Shown here piece by piece: positions 46,978 to 58,800 of a stretch of DNA of 64,000 bases; the stretch's first letter is position 1; every line of letters starts with the position of its first letter. The stretch is from assembly GCF_932526225.1 (NCBI RefSeq), contig NC_064046.1:11867719-11931718 (forward strand), given 5' to 3'. Source of the DNA: Nematostella vectensis. Its lineage: Eukaryota > Cnidaria > Anthozoa > Actiniaria > Edwardsiidae. The position numbers were made by a program, and so were the translations under genes. A model generated the notes under the pieces. The model saw nothing but the letters and a program-made list of their open reading frames with translations. It did no database searches and was not told the DNA's origin.

Positions 46978-49900
46978 ATGGCCCCGCTGCCTCGCCTCAG
47001 CTGCTAATTATCTCTCAAACAACTCGGTAATTATGGAAGGATAAGTCGAATAATAGAATCTCATTAATGCTGTCTCCGATATATAAACAAACCGTGAGCT
47101 GAGCAAAGTGGCGCGGTGTAGACAGATAGATCAAATATACACCGTGTCATAGAAACACCGGCGCCGAGTCCGCAAACCGTTTTTATACTCGTATGGAGGG
47201 GGGTGGGGATGGGGCGAACGATGAAGGCTCGCGGTAGGCGATTGCGATATCCGTCTTCTACTGTGAGTAGGAGCTAAAAAGTGCCGCATTGCGCCGCAAA
47301 AACCTTAAGCTAGTGCCGGCGAAAACTAAACAGGAACACTGAAGGACGGCTCGGGTTTAAGCTCCCTTAATGCGATGCCTCATTGCGTGAGATTTAATGA
47401 GGTCCCTTGACATCTTAAGTATCGTAATGCGCGTGAAATCACAGCTATTTTACCCTTGCTATAAACGCCGCATTCCGCTCTATGATCTCGTTCTCGTGGC
47501 TAGGTTCGGGAAGAAAACTTAAGAGGGGGGACAGATGGATTAAATGAAATACTTAGCTACCGCGGAATGAAAAACGGGGGTTATATTTCTGACAACTTTG
47601 TGATTTCTTTGAATTCAAGACGGGTTATGCCTTCGAAAAAAAGGGGAAACAATACACTCGAACGTAAAAGCCCCCATTTTTTTATATTGCTAGCCCATCC
47701 TAGTAATTAGCTATGGTGGGCTGTTTGGAAAGCCTTTAGAGGCAACATCCTTCCGAAGTCGTATGTCTATATGGGGAGGCCCTATTTTGTTTAGCATTAG
47801 CTCGAGGGAAACATTCATCACCACATTACCGGGTCTTTCCCTCGTGGTAATTTAATTTATCAATGCTTTGTAGGAGTCGAATGGCCTTATAAACCAATTC
47901 ACATAAAGCCTTATTGAAGATAAATATTATTATTAGCATCTAAATAGGTTTTTAAACTCGCGTAATTAATACAAATGGATGTTGGCCTCAAGCGATTCTT
48001 CTTCGATGTTGTGCCCTTGACGAGTTTGGGTCTAAATGTCATTACTTCAAAAAGAAAAACACCCCTACGATAGCAAACAAGACAGGATTAATCCTGAGGA
48101 AACCTGACAGCCTCTTGTAATTAAAAACTAACGTTTGTTTTAGAGACGGTTTTTTGTTGTGAAGACTTCAGTACGTTCGTATCCATTTTGTAGCGGCATT
48201 TTACCCCCTCCAGACGACCGTGGTTACACAGGAACTGATATACGACCCAGGCCGTGACTCTAATTTGTATACAAATCACGCACTGATAGAAATAACGATA
48301 CCCCCCCCCCCCCCCTAAAAAGTAATTGTTGTTAAAAAAGAAAAAAACTCTCAGCTGCGATCAAAGATACAATATTTGTTTTATGAAGAAAAATATTTAA
48401 ACAGTACAGGTTTTCCTTTTGTTCGCAAGTATTTTCCAAGTTTTTAATCTATTTTTCGAAAGAATAGGATTTTTTCGTGTGCGCGTCTTAAAAAGAGCGT
48501 AAAATTACAGTTTTAGGAGTAGATGCATAGTCGTGTACAATATTTTCTTCAAAAAAGGTCTAAATTGCGGCACGCTAGCGAACATTTTAAAGATTTCTAC
48601 GATAATTCTGTCGGCAAAAAAATATAAAAGTTAGTTTCATAAGCCATGGAAAGTGGCTAGGCGATCATTTTCAACGGAAAGCATTCGCGCCAACCAAGAT
48701 AAAGCGAGCCCAATCGCAAAGCTTAAAAGCTTTTTGGTTTCCACCCAATTAATAACGAGGAAATGATGGATCTATGATAGGTCTAAATAAGAATATCGTG
48801 CCTCTAACCCGAAAAACTATAAGCCGGCCACTTATATGTCTTTTTTATATTGGATCAGTACTTTAAATGATTTTATGAAAAATGATATTTTGCCGGGTCC
48901 TTTTCCCCAATATTGCCCCGAGAATGGGTGGAAATTTTGTAACAACATGTCTACCGTTACATTACGTGCTTGCATGCTAATCAAAGTTTAAAGCGATTAT
49001 CGTCACTGAATAAATTTATTTAGCTTGAATTTTGCACATTTTCATCAAGGGAAATGTGTATTGCTCAGCTTTTAAATACGACAATTCTGTAAAATTCCAA
49101 TAAACCAAAGTTGTTTTTTTATGATTTTTTTCTCCACTTTCCCGCCTGTGGCGAGAAACCAGGCACGCGCGAAATTTCGCACCGCTGCAACCAAATTTAT
49201 AAACATGCGGTGGCGGGAAAAACGGCTGGCGCGAAACGACGTCAGCGCGTGATACCGAAAGATCCATTCTCTCTTTTTTGCCCACTCTTTTTTGTATTAA
49301 TGCACGTATGGCTGCCAATTAGGGAGCTATCTTGAAAAATGTACACTGATGTAAAACGGAAGAAATTGCCTGCATTAGTTCTCGAGCGTAGAAGAGAATT
49401 TCAAAGATAATGATAGCCGTCGTGTGCTAAAGTGGTATTCATTATTAGACGAGGCATCTATTTTCCTCGTGGAGAGATACTGCTTACTTATGAAATCATT
49501 GAAAAGCCCGTCCATTGATAAAGCTCTTTGCAATTTGTTAAAGAATGTATGGATATAATATATTGGATGTAGCGGCGTTTCTTTCAGCAATTTTTAATTT
49601 TTCCTTTATGTACCATCTAATAGGGCATGAAAAACTAAATGCGAGTGTGAGTACTCGCTATATAATAATCGCGTACAAATTTCATCAGATAATGCTTTCG
49701 GTGCTCGTGTATGGGGATTTTATGAGATTCGAGATTTGGTGAAGGGGTCGGCTTTATTTATCACTGCCGAAATAGGGAACAATACTTTTCCGAGATTTGG
49801 GCTTTTTATTGTTTTCTATGAACATCTGCTACTAAGCCGAGGAAATGAAAACGGCTTCGCTTCACAGTTCTATTCATTATTGAGGGTTGTGCGGAAGTTG

Positions 49901-50243
49901 TTTTAATTTGGATTTAATTTCAACACTTTGTAATCCCCTTCTAACTGCAATTTTCCACCTATTTTCTAAACAGACGTGATAAACGATTTAAAAAATATGG
50001 GCGACCGGGCGCTTTGATACTATTTGTCGGCATATGGACCCCTTTATAAAACCAAGACAAATACAAATGGGGAATTTATCTATTTCGCGGCGACATTTAA
50101 GATGAATATTTTTATAACCATTTTTTTTTTGTTAAATTACTCATCATAATATTATTACTTCTTCGCCGACTTTTTAATGGGAATGCTGAAACGAAATGTA
50201 AAGTGATGAAATTCAAGGGCAAAATGTAAAAGAGAAGAACTTC

Positions 50244-50269
50244 CTACAATGTGACACGTCACATTGTAG
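50244..50269. promoter_or_regulatory. 12-bp perfect inverted repeat with a CACGTCA core
   Basis: CTACAATGTGAC and GTCACATTGTAG are separated by AC, creating TGACACGTCA at the centre. It could be a dimeric transcription factor site or a cruciform. There is no direct evidence of function. Confidence 0.3.
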
Positions 50270-53200
50270 AACATCATGTGTTAAGGATTATTTTTCTAGC
50301 ATTGTTAGTATATATTTATATATAAATATATATTTTTTCAATCCTGGTTTTGGTTTAACACCACAAAATAAGACCGCTTAAGGAACCGTTAAAAACGATA
50401 AAAGGTGTGCATTAACTGCATTAACACTTTTTTTTACAATATAAGTTTTGAAAGGATTTCACTATTCAATGTATACATTAAAAATCATTTTCGGTTTCAT
50501 CTTGTAAACCCAAGTTCAACTTATTAACAATGTCATCGGGCGAATTTATTACATTAAGGAATAAATGGTTATCTGAATTTGATATTTCTGCCCAAAGATG
50601 CAGAAAATCGCGTTGTCTGTTACAAAGTGACATTCAACCAGTCGTTGCTCGGACATTTTACTTCCTTCGTAGGAAACAGCTTCAATAATAAAACCTCTTT
50701 ATACAAATATTTGTTTCTACGGGGATTTGGAAGTTTAGACGAGAGTTTATTCATTTGCTACTCTGGTCACCAATATCTCCGGTTAGCACACAAAAAGAAA
50801 ACTTGTTTTTTGTATTTCTGTGTAAAACTTCTATTTAGAGATACTTTTGAGTAAATCTTAGAGTGGCATTTTTATATAAAATCAATTTTAGATATTTTAA
50901 GAATTTTTTTAACTATTCTAGTTAACAAAAACTCAGCGTTTTTATTTTATGTCTATTATTCTTTTTAACTAGAAAAACCCGAAATCAAACTACTTTATCA
51001 AAACGTCGTGATCCCCTGGGTTTTTTCGGGATGAGTTGTAAAATAAGAATAACTGTCGAGATAAAACCAACCACAAATATGATTTTAATCTAACCATCCG
51101 ATTGTTTTTGTATTTATGCAAAATTCTTAACAAAATCAAATCGTTCATGTCTTCTCTCAAAGAATATGTTGATTTGTTCTAGGAAAAAGCAATTTTTTCA
51201 TTTAGATTTGAATTGTCAAATAAATATGCCTATATGAAACCGTCTCTACCTTTCTCGTCATCGTTTCAGTACAATTATACCAGATACAATAACATATATT
51301 TTTTGTTAGCGGGACAACGGTCACAATCAAACAAAATGCCCAAAACATCTTTCCAAAAATTGGATTTTGCATATAGATCAAATGTTGTTCGTCGAAACTA
51401 GCTCCTGCCGAAAGTAGCTCCTAATTCCTGTATAGTTTTTGGTAACTTTTATACTGAAAATAAAAATATTAAAATATTTTGTATCAACTTATTTCGTTTC
51501 TCTCTATATTGTAAAAAATGTATTCTTTTAATTACCCGAATTATTATATCCACAAGATTTTGTTCATTTTTTTAAGAAAAAGAAAATGTCAAAAAGGAAT
51601 CTATCCTTTTTTTCGCCAACGGCATATTTTAATATGAAACATTCAGCTTTTTCAATTGCAGGAAAATGAATAAAATCACTTAGCTTAAAAGCGTCTGAAT
51701 GACCTAGCGACAACCCTAAAGCCACATTCGAGCCAGACGAAGCTGATAAATAAGTAGATTTATTATTCTGCCCCTCTTTTAAAAATGAATGTTTCCCGGG
51801 AACCTTAGTAAGGCAGATTGGCATTACCTATTCTTCGTGTTAGATTACTCAAATCTGGAGCACGTAGGACTGTAGTATTTCAGGGACACACGATTTTGAA
51901 TGTGGCTTTTTATTTTCAACATTCATTGAGCTTGACTACCGCAAGCATTGTGTGTTAACATTGAGGAATTATAGTTTTGTTAACTAAGTTGGCGAAGTTA
52001 AGAATTCTATTCTTAATTTTACTGCAATTTTAGGCTGAACGTTCTTTTGAAAAAAATAATGGATAGGATCCGATTTTGATGTACCAAGAGAACATGGCTA
52101 AAAGAACACCCAATCCAGCATAATTTTTGTTTCGAATCATTAGGAATTCACTCGTCCAGAAGGTTGATTAAGGAACGTAATTCACTTATATTTTTTAAAA
52201 GTGGATAAAAATTGAATTGTTATCATCGTACTTTGGCTTGCCTGTGTCTAATATTTCCTATAATAGTCTATTTTAGAATTAAGATAAGAAATCTAAGAAA
52301 TATTGACACTTTTTCTGAGTTTCTTTTTTAATTTTCGCCCAAATTTTTTACTGTCCATTTTTATCTCAAATGGCTCTAAGATATCGTTTCACTTAGGCCA
52401 TATGTAAGAAAAGTTCTAGTTATTAATAAGTACAAGCAGTTTAATGTGACCTATTTTTATCTGAATGTAAGGTGGAACGTGTATATGAAAGGTGGAAAGT
52501 GTTTTTCCCCTTTTGTACCTGATATCTACCTTTTAGGTTAAAGTGAATAAACACCGTCTCCCGGATTACTTGCTGCGGCAGCGATTATTTTTCTTAATAT
52601 CATTTTATTTTGAAATGTTTGACGCATTAATGAGTTTTGTAGCTGAAAGCGAGGATAAGGATAACTCCGTAAGCGGTTTGTTTTAATTCTTCAGGGTAGG
52701 AATGGGTGAAGCTTGGAGATTTTTTTATCTTTGAGTTCGAGTTATTTTGGTTCTCTGAGCAGTTGAGCTTTTTGTTACCCATCTTAGCAAGTACACAATC
52801 GACACCTACCCCACTTGAACAAATAGAGGGCTTACAATTATCCGATTATTACGAGTAATCCCTGAAAAATCTGATTTTAAGGGCTTTCGTAAGTAGGCTA
52901 AAACTTAAGGTGTCGTCTTAGGGTTAAGTTTAGTTTTAATCACAAGCTTGTTTTGCTGCCCTAAAACGGAAACTTCTTTCGATTGCTTCTACAAACAAGT
53001 TTGGAAATGATTATTCCGAAAGACAAACCAATTACTTTGATTTGTTTGTCTTCTATAATTATGTTTTGATTACGTTTGAACAAGAGTGAGTTATTCCAAA
53101 ACTTTGTCACAGATATTTGCGTTTAGTAATCAAAAGAAAAAAAATAAAGAATTCTTCGTCTTGAATTGTTTTTACAGAGCATAACTAATCTTACTTATTA

Positions 53201-54818
53201 GCTTATGATTGTTTCTTTTTCTCTTTGAAAAAAGCTTCCAAAGTCTTTAATTACTTCCCTCTGCGTTTTTAATTTTAAAAATCTTCTCAACGGCGAGACA
53301 TACTTCGAAAATATTTAAATAACCAAAACTCCCTGTACTCATTTCAGTGAAGGAATGAAATTTTCAAACGCAATATGCAAAATTTCTACCCTGTGAGTAT
53401 TGCATGATTTGCTTTTAGGGAAACATGACAACATTGCGACCGCTTCTTTCACAAATGTTTTCTGCGCTTGACGTAGGAGTGTTCTTTAGCCAAGGAGTCG
53501 AAGACAAGTAGTAAACACAGTGGAATGTGGATTATGCATGTTTCACAACGTCTGCTTCCAATCTTTAAAAAGCTTTTAAATGGTGCCAATTTGACCGAAT
53601 CGCAAGCTCGTTACTAATAGAAAAATGATTTTCTTCAAAAAGTATGAGAAGTCGGTGCCTTTATATGCGATACCAATAATATGTTGCATATCATGGATAT
53701 AATATTTTTTGGGCGATAAGAGAATCTAATTCTAGATCTTTCTTAAGCGTTTTATTTTTATTCCGGAGTATTTCAGCCTAAAAGATCTTAGAATGTGAAG
53801 TAAAAGAATTGGATAAGGACATTCTTGGATCTCTACATGTCTGTCTGTGATCGTTTTCATCGTCTCCTTATTTTAAACTTTTAAATTCAACGTTAAGCGT
53901 TTTTTTTTGCTTATTTTCGTGAAACCCTAGGTTTGACATTTAATCATGCTACGCGATCTTTTTATATAATAAGAAAATCATTGACTCTCCGTGAAGTTGG
54001 AGAGTCTGGTTATAGAATTTGAAAGGATCTTCATATTTTTATGGCATCCTGAAATCACCGCAATTTGGTTGCATCAAAACAAAACAGTTAGTATAATGTT
54101 CCACCTTTGTAGGTTTGATCTCTCTTGTATCAACCCTCAAATGTCTGTTACTTTGAGTGCATTCCGGCGAATAAACGTTTACACCCGATTTTTCAATATA
54201 AAGATTTATTTCCAAGATCACGCTACAAAATAGCCTGGCTAGCTACAAAAGTGTGCGATTCAATACGGGCCCCCTTGTGATCATAACATCACACATACAC
54301 CCGTTCTCAACGCTACATTTGTGCGTATATCTATAGTGATTACCAGGCACAAAGAGTCTTCGCTGGAAATGCGTAAATAGGGTATTTCCTTGATACGTAA
54401 CACTGAGATGCATGTATTTTGACCTTTATAGAAGTAAGTATAGAGGTAATATTTCTACCATTAGTATACCGAAAACAAGCCACCCCATCAAAGCTACGGA
54501 ATTGCAGGGTTTAGAGATTTAAATTGCCACTAAAATATGGTATCTACTCTGGCAAAAACGCTTATTTCATGGTAATATAACCTTTTATCAATGTAAGCCC
54601 AACTTTTCAATGTCTAAGAATAGTCTCTTTTAACTTTTTAAGCTCCGCCACCTTTAGGTCCGAAGATGTAAGCATCTTCCAGGCGCGTTCCCAGGATTGG
54701 CTGAGGGGGGGAGGGGGGGTGCGCAGTCATAGGTATCATATGGAAAAAGCAACGTATTTTAAGATTCCTTAATAATCCTGTGTACGCACCTGTCTCCATC
54801 TTCCTTGAGGAGGCTGTC

Positions 54819-54963
54819 TGTAGCGGATCTAGGGGAGGGTTTAAACCCCCCCTTTGGGCTGCCAGGAAGCCATGTGTAACAAAAAATAATTATTCCCTCC
54901 TCCCTTTGATTCTAAGCCAGCCCCCCCCCCTTCCCCCTGAATCAAAAGTAAGATTCGCCTCTG
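54819..54963 (+). mobile_element. Family C hAT-like miniature element, copy 2
   Basis: It starts GTAGCGGATCTAGGGG, has GTTTAAACCCCCC and GCCAGGAAGCCATGTGTAAC inside as in the copy at 3724 (shared text, inverse orientation of parts), and ends GATTCGCCTCTG. No clean target duplication is seen. Confidence 0.6.
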
Positions 54964-55659
54964 CCTGTTCTTAAGACATTTTAAAGGTAAGGTCAAATTT
55001 TGACCCACCTCTTCCACCTTAAAGGCATTTCTTCAGTCGTTGTATTCGATAAGCCTGAGTGAAAAGATTTTCATTCAAAAATTTCGTGACTCGGCCCTGG
55101 ATAGCTTGTACACAAATCCATCAATAATGGACATCTCTATTGTCGGCTCCGTATTACGGTTCGTATGATCCATGTTATCATTCTTTATGTTTTATTCTTG
55201 ATAAAATTCTATTCATTTACAAAATGTATATACGTCTTCGTTGCCTTCCCGCCTTTATTTATCTCAAATGTTAAATGGCACTTTTTTAACACGAAAATGT
55301 AATAGTATTAGCATAATAATGATGCGTATAAACTGATGCAAACAATCGTGTTTTTGTTTTGATTTTGCTAGATAGACCCATTCCACCCCACTGTATCCGC
55401 CCCTGACACATATACATTTTATTTAGGTCCTTTTTTTGTAACATTTTAAGCCCCCTTTCCTCTTTTTGCAAATGATGTTTCATCCCACAACCCTTCTCTT
55501 TTTATCCCCAAACCCTTCTCCCTAAGAAACTCTCTTTAAAATAATGAACTGTCCTCGATGTCCGCAGTGGGTGTTTTATGTTGCAATGATGATGCTGTGG
55601 TGCGTGCGCATTCGTTATTGCACCAGCACTCGTAAAAGTAAAGTTTTTTTTTTTTTGCT

Positions 55660-55885
55660 TTACCGCGTCCATTGGTACCCACATCGTTTGGGTTACAACT
55701 GTTGAAGGCTTTTCAAAGGGTATTGAGGTCGCCGTTCATAACAGTCAGTTCAATCATAGCTTAATGCGCCTGCTCTAATGCGTTTATTCTATTGGCACCC
55801 ACATGGTTCAGGTTACGACTGTACGAAGGCGTTTCGAACGATATCGAGGTCGTCGTCAGGTTAAACATAGCTTTGTGCGCGTGCG
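55660..55885 (-). repeat. Two decayed tandem copies of the last MPP7 exon end
   Basis: Downstream of the stop codon the coding-strand text from the ...GACGACCTCGATAACGC... region through ATGTGGGTGCCAATAGAATG recurs at about 55791-55860 and 55665-55755, with substitutions, deletions and stops. The units are about 115-125 bp. Confidence 0.85.
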
Positions 55886-58800
55886 TTACTGCGTCCATTC
55901 TATTGGCACCCACATGGGCTGTGTTGCGACTCTGTTCAAGGCGTTCCGAAGCTGGTTGAAAGCGTTATCGAGGTCGTCGTTCACAATAGTCAGGTCGAAC
56001 ACGTGGCCATACTCCTGTTCCAGAACTTCTCCTGCTTTAATCATATCGTGAAGGTCTTCATCCTAGCAAGAAAAACAAATCATGTTTTTATTTGTTGTCT
56101 TATTGCTTTTATCGGCTTGACCCAGTGCGACAGCACTATTACGTACGAGTTTACGAGAAAGACCTAGTACGTCGAGTGATGTGAAGAGGGGTGAGTGGAG
56201 GCTAGCATTCTTCCAGATCTAACGTCGTTAGTCGTTAATTCAGGGACGTATAGCAAATAAGGTGTGTGGCGCCTCCCTCCCCCCCCCCCCCCCATAGATC
56301 CCAGGGACCCCCCCACCCCCACCCTTAGATCCCTGGGACGGATATCCAGTTTGTCTTTTTGTGTGTGTGCGTATATACGTTAGTATGCGCATGTAAGAGG
56401 GTGAATGAGTCATGCCCCGTGTGTGACAGGCGTTGTCTATTTCTATAACTATCGCATCCCATTGCGCCTATCCGACTTGTTCTTGACAGTGAACCCTGCC
56501 TCATTCCTTAGAATAACCCACTCTTTAGCGCCTATCCGACTTATCTTTGAGCGTTACACGTGTTAACAAAGCTTTGTCTACCCTCAGACCTTAAAATATC
56601 GCATTCTTTTGCGCCTATCTGACTTGTTAGGTACCATGGTGGCTGGTGAAACGGAGCATTTATCTGCCCTCATACCTTGAAATATCGCATCTCTTTGCTT
56701 CTATCCGACTTTTTCTTGACCGTGACTCGTGTAAACGAAGCTTTTTTTTTTAATCTCAAACCTTAAAATTGCCCATCCTTTAAGGCTATCCGACCTTTCT
56801 TGACCGTGACTCGTGTAAACGAAGCCTTTTTTTTTACTCTCAAACCTTAAAATTACCCATTCTTTAAGGCTATCCGACCTTTCTTGACCGTTACACGTGT
56901 AAACGAAGCTTTTTTTTTTACTCTCAAACCTTAAAATTACCCATCCTTTAAGGCTATCCGACCTTTCTTGACCGTTACACGTGTAAACGAAGCTTTTCTT
57001 CCCTCATACCTTGCAATACTGCATTTGACTCTGCCCCTAACCGACATATTCGTGACCATACCTTGAAATATCGCATCCCTTTGCGCCTATCCGATTTATT
57101 CTTGACAGTGACTCGTGTACTGCGGAGTGTTTCTAGTGAAGGTGGCTTGATATACACAAAGTATGGCTTGTATTCCTTGCGACGTAAAATCTTGGCCGCC
57201 TGTCAATAAAACAGTTCACAACAGCTACTCATAATAGTTATGTAAAGAGAGATCTCGAACGTTGGGAGGGCCGGCACAACATCATATCTATAAAGCAATC
57301 ACAGCCAAATTCGTTGTTGCGTGACCTCGAGAATCCAAAATCCTTGTCTCGTTTGGGAATAGCGCGTAGTCAGACACAAGCTTTGGGGGCGGTTTGTCTG
57401 GTTTTGATTGTTTGGTTTGATTGACTACGCGCTATTACCAAACGAAGAAAGGAATTTTCGATTCTGGCAGGTCGCGCAGCAGCGAATTTGGCTATAACAA
57501 TTTTCAAACACATTCTCATTTTTCCTTAATTTTATCTCAGTGCTACCGCTGCTGCGGGGATTCTGGAAGGTTGCGCAACAACGAATTTGGCTATAAAGGA
57601 TTAGAAAAAGTCGTCTGGTTTTGATGTTTGGTTTGATTGACTATGCGCTATTCCCAAACAAAGAAAGGAATTTTCGATTCTGGGAGGTCGCGCAACAACG
57701 AATTTGGCAATAAGCCTTAGACATTCCGAGATAAAACAAGGAATTTAGGATTATTCCGAGAATAGAACACCACAAGCTTTGGGTTATTTTGAGAATAAAA
57801 CACGGGCTGTATGACTATTTCAAGAACAAACATGGGCTGTATAATTTATTGAATGGCCACGAGCACTAGAGTTATTCCGAGAATAGAACACGGGCTGTAG
57901 GATTATTTCGAGAATAGAACACGGGCTGTAGGATTATTCCGAGAATAGATTACGGGCTGTAGGATTATTCCGAGAATATAACATGGGATGTAGGATTATT
58001 CCGAGAATAGAACACGGGCTGTAGGATTATTTCGAGAATAGAACACGGGCTGTAGGATTATTCCGAGAATAGAACACGGGCTGTAGGATTATTTCGAGAA
58101 TAGAACACGGGCTGTAGGATTATTCCGAAAATAGATCACGGGCTGTAGGATTATTCCGAGAATATAACATGGGATGTAGGATTATTCCGAGAATAGATCA
58201 CGGGCTGTAGGATTATTCCGAGAATATAACATGGGATGTAGGATAATTCCGACAATAGATCACGGGCTGTAGGATTATTCCGAGAATAGATCACGGGCTG
58301 TAGGATTATTCCGAGAATGGATCACGGGCTGTAGGATTATTCCGAGAATAGATCACGGGCTGTAGGATTATTCCGAGAATTAAACACGGGCTGTGGGATT
58401 ATTCCGAGAATAGATCACGGGCTGTAGGATTATTCCGAGAATTAAACACGGGCTGTGGGATTATTCCGAGAATAGATCACGGGCTGTAGGATTATTCCGG
58501 AAATAGATCACGGGCTGTAGGATTATTCCGAGAATTAAACACGGGCTGTGGGATTATTCCGAGAATTAATCACCGGCTGTAAGATTATTTCGAGAATAGA
58601 ATACTAGCTGTATGACTTCTAAAATGGACCACAGGCTCTAGGATTTTGAGAGTAAAGCACGAGAAGGTGGATCTCCAGAATGAAGATAGGGCGTCTCGTG
58701 AACAGGCAACAGGAATCACCCATTTCTAACTATCTCCCCCATCACTTCTACTACATCCTTCGTACCTTGGGTTGAACTTTTAGGATGCACATCTTTCCAG

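Larger units (their letters stand above)
46978..55659. other. AT-rich gene-free region
   Basis: About 8.7 kb upstream of the GPCR and downstream of MPP7 with no exon I can support. It contains a C run near 48301-48315, a short palindrome at 50244-50269 and G-run element remnants at 54660-54966. It presumably includes the GPCR promoter near 47 kb. Confidence 0.5.

Noticed and set aside
57302-57715. Considered as a tRNA-derived SINE
   Set aside because: No A or B box could be recognised, and the ends are inverted repeats as in DNA transposons.
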